Shown: piece by piece, positions 54,122 through 64,000 of the stretch | Layout: each line of letters starts with the position of its first letter | Position numbering within the stretch: position 1 is the stretch's first letter | NCBI RefSeq assembly: GCF_000224415.1 | Contig: NZ_AFXQ01000013.1 | Location: forward strand, 32,587-96,586 | Direction of reading: 5' to 3' | Length of the DNA: 64,000 nucleotides | DNA from: Citricoccus sp. CH26A | Lineage (GTDB): Bacteria; Actinomycetota; Actinomycetes; Actinomycetales; Micrococcaceae | The notes under the pieces: generated by a model | What the model was told of the DNA's origin: nothing | Seen by the model: only the letters and a program-made list of their open reading frames with translations | The model's database searches: none | Program-made: the position numbers and the translations under genes

Positions 54122-55384
54122 ATGACAGAACGCATCGTCCTGGCCTATTCGGGCGGACTGGACACGTCCGTGGCCATCGGCTGGATCGCCGAGGCCACCG
54201 GGGCCGAGGTGATCGCCGTGGCCGTGGACGTGGGCCAGGGTGGGGAGGACCTCGAGACCGTGCGCCAGCGCGCCCTGGACTGCGGTGCGGTCGAGGCCTA
54301 CGTGGCCGATGCCCGGGACGAGTTCGCCGAGCAGTACTGCATGCCGACCCTCAAGGCCAACGGCCTCTACATGGACGCCTACCCGCTGGTGTCTGCCATC
54401 TCCCGTCCGGTGATCGTGCGCCACCTCGTGGCCGCCGCGCGCCAGTTCGGCGCCTCCACCGTGTCCCACGGGTGCACCGGCAAGGGCAACGACCAGGTCC
54501 GCTTCGAGGTGGGCATCCAGACCCTCGGGCCGGACCTGAAGTGCATCGCCCCCGTCCGGGACCTGGCGCTCACCCGGGACAAGGCCATCGAGTACGCCGA
54601 GCGCAACGAGCTGCCGATCGTCACCACCAAGAAGAACCCGTTCTCGATCGACCAGAACGTCTGGGGCCGCGCCGTGGAGACCGGTTTCCTGGAGGACATC
54701 TGGAACGGTCCGACCAAGGACGTGTACGACTACACCGACGACCCGGCGTTCCCGCCGGCGCCGGACGTGGTGACCGTGACCTTCGAGCAGGGCGTCCCGG
54801 TCGCGCTGGACGGCCGATCGCTGTCCCCGCTGCAGATCATCGAGGAGATGAACCGCCGGGCCGGCGCGCAGGGCATCGGGCGGATCGACATCGTCGAGGA
54901 CCGTCTCGTGGGCATCAAGTCCCGCGAGATCTACGAGGCCCCGGGCGCGATGGCGCTGATGACCGCCCACCGTGAGCTGGAGAACGTGACCCTGGAGCGC
55001 GAGCAGGCCCGGTTCAAGAAGACCGTGGACCAGCGCTGGACCGAGCTGGTGTACGACGGCCAGTGGTTCTCCCCGCTGAAGAAGAACCTGGACGTCTTCG
55101 TGGACGAGACCCAGAAGTACGTCTCCGGGGACATCCGGATGGAACTGCACGGCGGGCGCGCCACCGTCCAGGGCCGTCGCTCGGACACGGGGCTGTATGA
55201 CTTCAGCCTCGCCACCTACGACGAGGGCGATGCCTTCGACCAGTCCTCGGCACGGGGCTTCATCGACATCTTCGGCCTCTCCTCCAAGGTCGCGACCGAG
55301 CGCGACCAGCGAGTGGAGGGCGGTGGGTCCGTGGACTCCCTCGAGGACGTGGCGAAGCTGTCGAACGAGAGCACCGGGGCCTGA
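54122..55384 (+). CDS. argG: Argininosuccinate synthase
   Basis: ArgG joins citrulline and aspartate using ATP. The 420-residue protein begins with the PP-loop [15 protein letters not shown], followed by [18 protein letters not shown] strong GAGGAG precedes ATG 54122. argH begins four bases after the stop. ArgR boxes lie 70 bases upstream, so it belongs to the arginine regulon although it is separated from argCJBDFR by a reverse-strand module of three genes. Confidence 0.97.
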   Translation: MTERIVLAYSGGLDTSVAIGWIAEATGAEVIAVAVDVGQGGEDLETVRQRALDCGAVEAYVADARDEFAEQYCMPTLKANGLYMDAYPLVSAISRPVIVRHLVAAARQFGASTVSHGCTGKGNDQVRFEVGIQTLGPDLKCIAPVRDLALTRDKAIEYAERNELPIVTTKKNPFSIDQNVWGRAVETGFLEDIWNGPTKDVYDYTDDPAFPPAPDVVTVTFEQGVPVALDGRSLSPLQIIEEMNRRAGAQGIGRIDIVEDRLVGIKSREIYEAPGAMALMTAHRELENVTLEREQARFKKTVDQRWTELVYDGQWFSPLKKNLDVFVDETQKYVSGDIRMELHGGRATVQGRRSDTGLYDFSLATYDEGDAFDQSSARGFIDIFGLSSKVATERDQRVEGGGSVDSLEDVAKLSNESTGA

Positions 55385-56854
<1,470 letters not shown>

Positions 56855-56870
56855 CGGGAGCCCGGCATCC

Positions 56871-57527
56871 ATGCCCGGTGACCTGAGCGTGCTCGAGCGG
56901 GGTGGCCTAAGGGCCGCCCCGCTCCTGCTCGGTTCCACGCTGACGGTCGCCCGGGGCGGGACGGTGGTCGGCGTGCGGCTGACGGAGGTCGAGGCCTACG
57001 AGGGACAGCGCGATCCCGGTTCGCACGCCTACCGCGGTCGAAGCAGTCGCAACGCCACGATGTTCGGCCCCGCCGGTCACGTCTACGTCTACTTCACCTA
57101 CGGGATGCACTGGTGCATGAACATCGTCTGCGGGACGGAGGGAACCAGTTCCGCCGTCCTGTTGCGCGCCGGTGAGGTGACGGTGGGACTGGACGCGGCC
57201 GTCGCCCGGCGCGGTGCCCCGGCCGGGCCGAGGCTGGCCTCCGGTCCGGCGCGACTGGCCCAGGCCCTCGGCATCGGGGCCGGTGACGACGGCTCGGTCC
57301 TGCTGTCCGGGCCCGGTCCGGACGACCACGCGGCGCAGGCCTCCGACGGCATCTGGCTCTCCGGCATCCGTTCGCGACGCCGGCCGGGCACCCTGACCGG
57401 GCCCCGCACCGGCGTCTCCGGGCCCGGGGGAGGACCGGAGTTCCCCTGGCGCTTCTGGTTGCCGGACGAGCCCTCGGTCTCGCCCTACCGCCCGGCGGTC
57501 CCGCGTCGTCGCACCTCACGGGCATGA
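56871..57527 (+). CDS. DNA-3-methyladenine glycosylase, AAG/MPG family
   Basis: The 218-residue protein matches the human-AAG-type family: LTEVEAYEGQRDPGSHAYRG with the catalytic Glu, YVYFTYGMHWCMNIV, and AVLLRAGEV. It excises alkylated purines such as 3-methyladenine and hypoxanthine. ATG 56871 is the only good start. It follows argH by 16 bases and could be in the same transcript by readthrough. A basic Arg-rich C-terminus ends the protein. Confidence 0.93.
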   Translation: MPGDLSVLERGGLRAAPLLLGSTLTVARGGTVVGVRLTEVEAYEGQRDPGSHAYRGRSSRNATMFGPAGHVYVYFTYGMHWCMNIVCGTEGTSSAVLLRAGEVTVGLDAAVARRGAPAGPRLASGPARLAQALGIGAGDDGSVLLSGPGPDDHAAQASDGIWLSGIRSRRRPGTLTGPRTGVSGPGGGPEFPWRFWLPDEPSVSPYRPAVPRRRTSRA

Positions 57528-57696
57528 TCCAGGGGGTGGGCCCCGTCGCGCGGGGGCGGACATTTACGGTGTGTTCACCGCAACCGCTGTACCATGGATG
57601 GTCACTCGTTCCGTGGTGCCCCCGGGGCGTGCCGGACCCCTCCGGTCGTCAGGCTCCCCGGGGAGCACCGTCGATAGCCCGATAGGTGTGCAAGGC

Positions 57697-59961
57697 ATGA
57701 CTGATGTGGTCCCGGTCCACCAGACCGAACTGGAGCACGAGCGCCACTACGTCGCCCGGCTCTACGAGCGTCTGGACGAATTGCGGGCGGAGAAGGAGCG
57801 CCAGTTGGCGCGCGTGCGCAAGGAGGGGCCCCAGGGCTCGGTGCAGAACGTCTCCGAACGCGACGCCTTCGCCACGCTCTACGAGGACCGCCTCGCGCAG
57901 TTGTACGCCGTGGACGACCGGCTGGTGTTCGGCCGGCTGGACCTGGACGGCGGGGACGAACGCTACATCGGGCGCATCGGGCTGACCGACGAGGACCAAC
58001 AGCGGCTGATGGTGGACTGGCGGGCCCCCGAGGCCGGGGCGTTCTACCAGGCCACCGCCCACCACCGGCTGGGGGTGCGCCGACGCCGTCACCTGATGCT
58101 GCGCGGGCGCACCGTGGTGGACCTCGAGGACGACGTGCTGGACGCGAGCCTGCTGGATGGGGAGACCGGTCACCACGGCGCCGGCGCCCTGCTGGCGGCA
58201 GTCTCGGCGCGGCGCACCGGACAGATGGGGGACATCGTCGCCACCATCCAGGCCGAGCAGGACGCCGTCATCCGTTCCCCGATCAAGGGCGTGCTGGTGG
58301 TCCAGGGCGGCCCGGGCACCGGCAAGACCGCGGTGGCCCTGCACCGCGCCGCCTACCTGCTCTACACCCACCGGGAACGGCTGAAGTCCGCCGGCGTGCT
58401 GCTGGTCGGCCCGTCGCAGTCCTTCATGCGCTACATCGACCGCGTGCTGCCCTCCCTGGGCGAGACCGGCGTGGTGATGTCCTCCCTCGGCCGGCTCATG
58501 CCCGGCATCAAGGCCGTGCCGGAGACCGACCGCCGGGTGGCCCGCATCAAGGGCCGATTGTTCATGGCCGACGTGGTGGCCAACGCGGTGGCCAACCGCC
58601 AGCGGCTCCCCGCGGGGCCGCGCACGGTGGACGTCGGCGGAACCGTCCTGACCATCCGTCCCAAGCAGGTCCGGCGCGCCCGGGACCGTGCCCGGGCCAC
58701 CGGCAAGCCGCACAACGAGGCCCGGAACACCTTCGTCAAGATCATGGTCCGCGAACTGGCCGACCAGTTGAAGGACAAGCTGGAGAAGTCCTCGGGCGCC
58801 GGCAACAACATCGACCGGTCCTACCTGGCGGAGGATGTCCGGACCTCCCGGGACGTGAGGATCGCGCTCAACCTGTGCTGGATGCCCCTGACCCCGGAGA
58901 AACTGCTCTCGGACCTCTTCTCCAGGCCGGAGCACCTGGACATGGCGGCGCCGTTCCTCGAGCCCGATGACCGCCGGCGCCTGGTGCGCCCGGTGGACGC
59001 GCCGTGGACCGAGGCGGACGTCCCCCTGCTGGACGAGGCGGCGGAACTGCTCGGAGAGCTCGATCCCAGCGCGGGCCGCGGCAAGGCGGGACAGGAGGTC
59101 GAGCGCAAGCGGAACCTCGCCAACGCCGAGGCGTCCCTGAAGAACGTCAACGCCATGCTGGAGGACCTCGGCGTGGACGGCGTGGTGACCGCCGAGGCCC
59201 TGGCCGACGTCAACGAGGAGGGCGACCGCTACGTCTCCGCGTCCGAGCGGGCCTCCACCGACCGCACCTGGACCTACGGGCACGTCGTGGTGGACGAGGC
59301 GCAGGAGCTCTCACCCATGCAGTGGCGGTTGCTCATGCGGCGCTGCCCCATGAAGTCGTTCACGATCGTGGGGGACATCGCCCAGGCGTCCTCGGCGGCC
59401 GGCGTCACCTCCTGGGCCGAGGCCCTGGAGCCCTTCGTCCAGGACCGCTGGCGCCTGGAGGAGCTGACGGTCAACTACCGCACCCCGGCCCGGATCACCC
59501 GGCTGGCCGCCCGGGTGGCCCAGGAGGCCGGGCTGCCGGTCTCCTCGCCACAGGCCGTGCGCGAGGGCGACTGGCAGCCCACGGTGCAACAGGTGCCCGA
59601 GGCGCAGGCGGTCGGCGCGCTGATGGCCGGGGTGGCCGAGGACCTCGAGAGGATCGACGGCGGCCTGCTCGCCGTGATCGCCCCGGCGTCCCTCGAACGG
59701 CGCATCGCCGCGCTGCTGGTCGAACGCTACGGTGACCGGGTCGGGTCCGGAGGCGGTGGCCTGGGCCAGGACATCGTCTCCACCACCCCGGGGGAGGCCA
59801 AGGGGCTGGAGTTCGATGCCGTCGTGCTGGTGGAACCGGCACAGATCGTCGCCGAGACCGGTGGGGTCGTCGGGGACCTGTACGTCGCCATGACCCGGTC
59901 CACCCAGACCCTGCGCGTCCTCGCCACCGGTGGGCTGCCGGCGGGGCTGGACGACGCCTGA
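57697..59961 (+). CDS. helD: HelD-type superfamily 1 helicase-like RNA polymerase factor
   Basis: HelD proteins resemble UvrD/Rep helicases but act by prying RNA polymerase from DNA or recycling stalled complexes. The 754-residue protein has an N-terminal coiled coil (about 10-80), Walker A VVQGGPGTGKTAVALHRA (about residue 205), VVDEAQELSPMQW (motif II), and motif VI-like TPGEAKGLEFDAVV and YVAMTRSTQTL. Size and domain order match the actinobacterial class of HelD seen in mycobacteria. ATG 57697 gives the family-typical start HVQTELEHERHY-like sequence; the frame is open upstream. Confidence 0.9.
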   Translation: MTDVVPVHQTELEHERHYVARLYERLDELRAEKERQLARVRKEGPQGSVQNVSERDAFATLYEDRLAQLYAVDDRLVFGRLDLDGGDERYIGRIGLTDEDQQRLMVDWRAPEAGAFYQATAHHRLGVRRRRHLMLRGRTVVDLEDDVLDASLLDGETGHHGAGALLAAVSARRTGQMGDIVATIQAEQDAVIRSPIKGVLVVQGGPGTGKTAVALHRAAYLLYTHRERLKSAGVLLVGPSQSFMRYIDRVLPSLGETGVVMSSLGRLMPGIKAVPETDRRVARIKGRLFMADVVANAVANRQRLPAGPRTVDVGGTVLTIRPKQVRRARDRARATGKPHNEARNTFVKIMVRELADQLKDKLEKSSGAGNNIDRSYLAEDVRTSRDVRIALNLCWMPLTPEKLLSDLFSRPEHLDMAAPFLEPDDRRRLVRPVDAPWTEADVPLLDEAAELLGELDPSAGRGKAGQEVERKRNLANAEASLKNVNAMLEDLGVDGVVTAEALADVNEEGDRYVSASERASTDRTWTYGHVVVDEAQELSPMQWRLLMRRCPMKSFTIVGDIAQASSAAGVTSWAEALEPFVQDRWRLEELTVNYRTPARITRLAARVAQEAGLPVSSPQAVREGDWQPTVQQVPEAQAVGALMAGVAEDLERIDGGLLAVIAPASLERRIAALLVERYGDRVGSGGGGLGQDIVSTTPGEAKGLEFDAVVLVEPAQIVAETGGVVGDLYVAMTRSTQTLRVLATGGLPAGLDDA

Positions 59962-60067
59962 CCGGCCCACCGCACCCTCCGCCGACCCCCGTTCGCCCCG
60001 GACCGTCCCCCAGGACCGTCCCACGCCCCGCATACCGCAACGACGCACGCACCGAGAGGCAGCATCC

Positions 60068-61447
60068 GTGACCACCACGTCCACCGCACCGCAGGACCGC
60101 CAGCCGGAGGGCGCCCCGGCGCAGCCCCGGCCCGTGAACCCTGCCCTGGCCGGCCAGTCGAACGATCCCTCGTTCCCGAACATCTGGCAGGAGCTGAAGT
60201 GGCGCGGACTCGTGCACGTCTCCACGGATGAGACCGCGCTCGAGGAGGTGCTGTCCGGGGACCCGATCACGTACTACTGCGGTTTCGACCCCACGGCCCC
60301 CTCGCTGCACCTGGGCAACCTCGTCCAGATCCTCGTCCTGCGCCGGCTGCAGTTGGCCGGTCACCGGCCGCTCGGGCTGGTCGGCGGCTCCACCGGGCTC
60401 ATCGGTGATCCGCGGCAGACGGCCGAGCGGGTGCTCAACGACCGAGAGACCGTCGGCGAGTGGGTGGGTTACCTGCGCGGCCAGATCGAGCGGTTCCTGT
60501 CCTTCGAGGGGGACAACGCGGCCCGCATGGTCAACAACCTGGACTGGACGGGGCAGCTCAGCGCCCTGGACTTCCTGCGGGACATCGGCAAGCACTTCCG
60601 GGTGGGCACGATGATCCGGAAGGAGACCGTGGCCAAGCGCCTGCACTCGGACGAGGGCATCTCCTACACGGAGTTCTCCTACCAGGTGCTGCAGGGCATG
60701 GACTACCTGAACCTGTACCGCGACTACGGTTGCATGCTCCAGACCGGTGGTTCCGACCAGTGGGGGAACCTGACCTCCGGGACGGACCTGATCCGCAAGG
60801 TCGAGGGAACCGCGGCACACGCCTTCGGCACCCCGTTGATCACCAACGCGGACGGCACGAAGTTCGGCAAGTCCGAGGGCAATGCCATCTGGCTGGACGC
60901 GCGCATGTGCTCGCCGTACACCTTCTACCAGTTCTGGCTGAACACCGCGGACGCGGACGTCATCAGCCGCTTGAAGGTCTTCACCTTCCTGCACCGGGAT
61001 CGGATCGAGGAGCTCGAGGCCAAGGTCCGGGACGAACCGTTCCGCCGGGAGGCCCAGAAGACCCTGGCCTGGGAGGTCACCTCCCTGGTGCACGGGGAGG
61101 AGGCCACGCGCAAGGTCATCGATGCCTCCGCGGCCATCTTCGGCCAGGGCGACCTGGCCGCCGTGGACGAGGCCACCCTCGCCGCCGCCACCGCCGAGCT
61201 CCCGACGGCGGCTCCCGGCCTGGGTGCCGGTGGTCCGGTGGGCATCGTCGAGCTGCTGGTGGCCACCGGGCTGTCCGGTTCCAACTCCGAGGCGCGCCGC
61301 ACGGTCGCCGACGGAGGCGCCTCGGTGAACAACGTCAAGGTCACCGATGCCGAGCAGGCCTTCGGGAGCGAGCAGGCCCTGCACGGGCGCTACCTGCTGG
61401 TGCGCCGCGGCAAGAAGAACATGGCGCTGGTGGACCTGTCCGCCTGA
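60068..61447 (+). CDS. tyrS: Tyrosine-tRNA ligase
   Basis: TyrS charges tRNA-Tyr. The 459-residue class I synthetase has the HIGH-type motif SLHLGNL, the GSDQWGN segment, and the KMSKS-like KFGKSEGN. The C-terminal S4-like RNA-binding domain ends the protein (SNSEARRTVADGGASVNNVK). GTG 60068 was chosen; a Pro/Gln-rich extension of about 20 residues precedes the fold. Standalone gene after helD. Confidence 0.95.
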   Translation: MTTTSTAPQDRQPEGAPAQPRPVNPALAGQSNDPSFPNIWQELKWRGLVHVSTDETALEEVLSGDPITYYCGFDPTAPSLHLGNLVQILVLRRLQLAGHRPLGLVGGSTGLIGDPRQTAERVLNDRETVGEWVGYLRGQIERFLSFEGDNAARMVNNLDWTGQLSALDFLRDIGKHFRVGTMIRKETVAKRLHSDEGISYTEFSYQVLQGMDYLNLYRDYGCMLQTGGSDQWGNLTSGTDLIRKVEGTAAHAFGTPLITNADGTKFGKSEGNAIWLDARMCSPYTFYQFWLNTADADVISRLKVFTFLHRDRIEELEAKVRDEPFRREAQKTLAWEVTSLVHGEEATRKVIDASAAIFGQGDLAAVDEATLAAATAELPTAAPGLGAGGPVGIVELLVATGLSGSNSEARRTVADGGASVNNVKVTDAEQAFGSEQALHGRYLLVRRGKKNMALVDLSA

Positions 61448-61526
61448 GTGACGGTTCCGTGGCCACACGGTGAAATCCCCGTCCGGGCGGGTCTGACGGC
61501 CCCGGAGGTCCCGGACGGATGGCAGA

Positions 61527-63632
61527 GTGGACGACGTGACCGATTCCGTGCGACCCGGCCGCCCCGCGTCCGCCGACCCCGCGGCGCCGACCGCCGCGGA
61601 CCTGGAGGAGCTCCTCGCCCAGGTGCAGGAGCTCATCCACGGTGCGCGCGCCGCCGAGGCCGACCAGGCGGACCGGATCGTCCGGGTCCGGCCCGAGCAC
61701 CGGGACAGTGCCGCCAACCTCGTGCACTACGTCTGGCTCCGCGGCCGGGACATCCGCACGTTGCAGGGCCGTCTCGCCGACCTCGGCCTGTCCTCCCTGG
61801 GACGGCTGGAGTCCCGGGTACTGCCCACGCTGCAGTCCATCGCCGCCAGCCTGGAGGGCCTCCGGCTGGCACGTGCCGTCTCCACGGGTGAATCCGGTGC
61901 CGCCGTCGGGACCGGGACGGGCCGTGCCACCGGATGGCCGGACATGGATGCCGGACCGGACCGGCTGGAGCAGAACGCGACCAGCCTGCTCGGCCCCAGC
62001 CCCCGGGAACGCGTCTCCAGGATCATGGTGACCTTCCCGTCCCAGGCCGCCACGGAGCCGGAACTCGTGGCCGAGATGCTCCGGGCCGGCATGGACATGG
62101 CTCGCATCAACTGCGCCCATGACGGTCCGGATCAGTGGCGCGCCATGATCCGGCACCTGAGGTCCGCCCAGGGGCTCCCGCCCGTGGACGGTGCCGGCGG
62201 CCAGGGGCATCCTCCCCACGGGGTGTGCTTCAGCCGCGGGGGAGAACCGGCACCGGACCGCTGCCTCGTGGCCATGGACCTGGCCGGCCCCAAGCTGCGC
62301 ACCGGGCCCATCGCGCCCGGTCCCGAGGTGCTCAAGATCAGGCCGGAGCGTTCGGCCACCGGGCAGGTCCTCGAGCCGGCCACCGTGGTCCTGGTCGCTC
62401 CCGAACGGGAATCAGGCGCGCACGGGGCATCCGGCGGCGGAGACGGCATCGGTGGTGACGGCACCGGCGGCGACGGTGTGGACCCGGCGCAGCGCGTCCC
62501 CGTCAGGGACCCCCGGTGGGTGGACGGCCGCGCCGTGGGGGAGGCCATCCGCTTCACGGATGCCCGCGGCTCGGGCCGGACCATGACCGTGGCCGCCCGC
62601 GAGCCGGGCCGGCTCATCTGCGAGATGGCGCAGACCGCCTACTTCATGCCCGGGGTCGTGCTCTACGCGGCCGACGGCACGCTCACCGAGGTCGGAGCGC
62701 TGCCGCCGAAGGAGCAGCGGCTGTTCATCCGTCCCGGCGAACAGCTCGTCCTGACCCGGTCCCTGGAACCGGCCCAGCCGGTGCCCGGCGGTCCTCACCG
62801 GATCGGTTGCTCACTGGCCCAGGTGTTCGACGACGCCGAACCGGGCCAGCGCGTCCACGTCGACGACGGGAGGATCAGTGGCGTGATCACCGAGGTCAGT
62901 CCCGACGAGATCGAGGTGCGCGTGGAGTCGGCCGGGGTGTCGGGGACCAGGCTCAAGGCGGAGAAGGGCATCAACCTGCCGGACACGCACCTGGACATTC
63001 CGGCGCTGACCGAGGAGGACCTCGAGGCGCTGCCGTTCGTGGCGGAGCACGCGGACATCCTCAACCTGTCCTTCGTCCGGACCCCGGCAGACGTGGCGGA
63101 CCTGATGGAGCGACTCACCGGACTGGGTCGTGAGGACCTGGACGTGGTGCTGAAGATCGAGACCGTGGAGGCCTTCGAGAACCTTCCGCAGATCCTGCTC
63201 GAGGCCATGCGCTGGACGGACATCGGCGTGATGATCGCACGCGGTGACCTGGCCGTGGAGGCAGGTTTCGAACGGATGGCCGAGGTGCAGGAGGAGATCC
63301 TGTGGCTGTGCGAGTCCGCCCACGTCCCGGTGATCTGGGCGACCCAGGTCCTGGACTCGCTCGCCCGGACCGGGTTGCCGAGTCGTGCCGAGGTCACCGA
63401 TGCGGCCATGGCCGAGCGCGCCGAGGCCGTGATGCTGAACAAGGGCCCCTTCGTGGTGGACGCGATCGCCTTCCTGTCCGGCGTCCTCGGACGGATGCAG
63501 GGGCACGTGTCCAAGAAGCGCACGCTGCTCCGGGCACTACGTTCCTGGGACCTGTTCTCCGAGGCGGTCACCGACCGCGGACCCCGGGGGACCGGAAGCC
63601 CCAGGCCTCCCCGGGACCGGATCGCCGACTAG
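61527..63632 (+). CDS. Atypical pyruvate-kinase-like protein
   Basis: The 701-residue protein contains a pyruvate kinase barrel but differs from standard PykA. Core motifs are RINCAHDGPDQW, LVAMDLAGPKLRTGPI, LKIETVEAFENL and MIARGDLAVEAGF, with the conserved Lys of KIET. In place of the usual GETA, the C-terminal part of the barrel reads AVMLNKGPF, and the C-terminal regulatory domain is absent. The B-domain is expanded with Gly/Asp-rich sequence, and an extra helical N-terminal domain of about 150 residues is present. Enzyme activity is therefore uncertain. GTG 61527 or GTG 61536 could start it. Confidence 0.75.
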   Translation: MDDVTDSVRPGRPASADPAAPTAADLEELLAQVQELIHGARAAEADQADRIVRVRPEHRDSAANLVHYVWLRGRDIRTLQGRLADLGLSSLGRLESRVLPTLQSIAASLEGLRLARAVSTGESGAAVGTGTGRATGWPDMDAGPDRLEQNATSLLGPSPRERVSRIMVTFPSQAATEPELVAEMLRAGMDMARINCAHDGPDQWRAMIRHLRSAQGLPPVDGAGGQGHPPHGVCFSRGGEPAPDRCLVAMDLAGPKLRTGPIAPGPEVLKIRPERSATGQVLEPATVVLVAPERESGAHGASGGGDGIGGDGTGGDGVDPAQRVPVRDPRWVDGRAVGEAIRFTDARGSGRTMTVAAREPGRLICEMAQTAYFMPGVVLYAADGTLTEVGALPPKEQRLFIRPGEQLVLTRSLEPAQPVPGGPHRIGCSLAQVFDDAEPGQRVHVDDGRISGVITEVSPDEIEVRVESAGVSGTRLKAEKGINLPDTHLDIPALTEEDLEALPFVAEHADILNLSFVRTPADVADLMERLTGLGREDLDVVLKIETVEAFENLPQILLEAMRWTDIGVMIARGDLAVEAGFERMAEVQEEILWLCESAHVPVIWATQVLDSLARTGLPSRAEVTDAAMAERAEAVMLNKGPFVVDAIAFLSGVLGRMQGHVSKKRTLLRALRSWDLFSEAVTDRGPRGTGSPRPPRDRIAD

Positions 63633-63746
63633 GCCACGACACCCGCAGGAGACGTGCCTCACAGTTGCGAACGGATGTCAGCTGGTGGAGGCGACAGGCC
63701 CGGAAATCCGCGGATTCCCGGGGTGCTGACCACCCCGGGCGCCGAT

Positions 63747-63776
63747 TTGGCACCGGCGCCGAAGCGTGTGTATAGT
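63747..63776 (+). promoter_or_regulatory. Upstream promoter of the presumed rRNA operon
   Basis: TTGGCA (63747-63752), 18 bases, TATAGT (63771-63776). Confidence 0.5.
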
Positions 63777-63933
63777 TCTTCAAGTCGCCAGCCGCGAAAG
63801 CGGGAAATCGGCGGCCAAACCCAGACTGAATGAAGGCCTAGACTGGTGCGCCCTGAGGGTGTAACGTCGGTGGCCCGGAGGAAGTCTGGGGGGACCGCGG
63901 TGACCACCGGGTGAACATGGCGGAAACGCCGGT

Positions 63934-63962
63934 TTGACGGAATGGAAACCGCAGTCTAAAGT
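63934..63962 (+). promoter_or_regulatory. Downstream near-consensus promoter of the presumed rRNA operon
   Basis: TTGACG (63934-63939), exactly 17 bases, TAAAGT (63957-63962). It is one of the strongest sigma-70-type matches in the window and fits an rrn P1. Confidence 0.65.
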
Positions 63963-64000
63963 AATAGATCGCAGATGAGAAAAGCGAAGATGTTCCGGGG

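Larger units (their letters stand above)
63633..64000 (+). other. Gene-free 3' region with tandem promoters
   Basis: These 368 bases after the pyruvate-kinase-like gene contain no protein gene. The bases from about 63740 onward look like a multi-promoter regulatory region for a downstream gene, most likely a ribosomal RNA operon. The rRNA itself is beyond the window. Confidence 0.5.

Noticed and set aside
63659..63907. Minus-strand reading frame over the terminal promoter region
   Set aside because: It overlaps two good promoters on the plus strand, has no ribosome binding site or motif, and has an ordinary composition for chance.

Overview
The window is about 70% GC and carries the ordered housekeeping blocks of an actinobacterium: mtrB-lpqB-comF-hpf-secA, pdtaS next to a whiB1-type gene, infC-rpmI-rplT-trmH-pheST, and argCJBDFR plus argGH. 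A small secreted Rpf with one LysM, built like the Micrococcus luteus protein, and an SAF/CpaE-like cluster beside an NAD-dependent giant glutamate dehydrogenase point to the family Micrococcaceae. The genus cannot be fixed from the sequence.

Layout. 1-8.9 kb: the 3' part of mtrB, lpqB, comF, hpf, a YcaQ-type winged-helix protein and secA. 8.9-13.9 kb: a poorly understood envelope-linked set (Rv3235-like protein, LysM membrane protein, a conserved unknown, a small HTH protein, an SAF protein and a CpaE-like ATPase). 13.9-20.8 kb: NAD-glutamate dehydrogenase, pdtaS and whiB1. 21-33 kb: infC-rpmI-rplT, an rRNA methyltransferase, small stress and transport genes, a NUDIX hydrolase, an SOS-box-controlled radical SAM protein, pheS, pheT (one frameshift) and a 4'-phosphopantetheinyl transferase. 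33.7-38.5 kb: a polyhydroxyalkanoate (PHA) locus. 38.5-44.1 kb: an M1 aminopeptidase translationally coupled to a Pls/PosA-type single-module NRPS. 44.2-56.9 kb: quinone oxidoreductase, argCJBDFR, a reverse-strand module (lipoprotein, Rpf, ankyrin protein), then argGH. 56.9-64 kb: 3-methyladenine glycosylase, HelD, tyrS, a pyruvate-kinase-like protein, and tandem promoters running off the window, probably of an rRNA operon.

How the parts work together. The arg genes form one arginine regulon: ArgR is encoded at the end of argCJBDFR, and paired TGCATA boxes with identical 20-bp phasing precede argC and argG. The PHA locus encodes a short class III/IV-type synthase, a small coiled-coil partner, a TTG-started acetoacetyl-CoA reductase, a phasin-like protein, a frameshifted PhaC-like hydrolase and an XRE regulator. 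Related inverted repeats (GTTAGCA...TGYTAAC) precede its first gene and the phasin gene. The phosphopantetheinyl transferase could activate the carrier domain of the Pls-like NRPS.

Most notable signals: (1) nine genes start 6-7 nt after a TANNNT -10 hexamer (leaderless); (2) a LexA box overlaps such a -10 in front of the radical SAM gene; (3) an AUU start for infC; (4) a GTCAC-N6-GTCAC direct repeat like MtrA sites in front of the PhaC-like hydrolase; (5) the NRPS/aminopeptidase pair; (6) single-base frameshifts in pheT and the PhaC-like gene. No tRNA, CRISPR array, insertion sequence or prophage was recognised.
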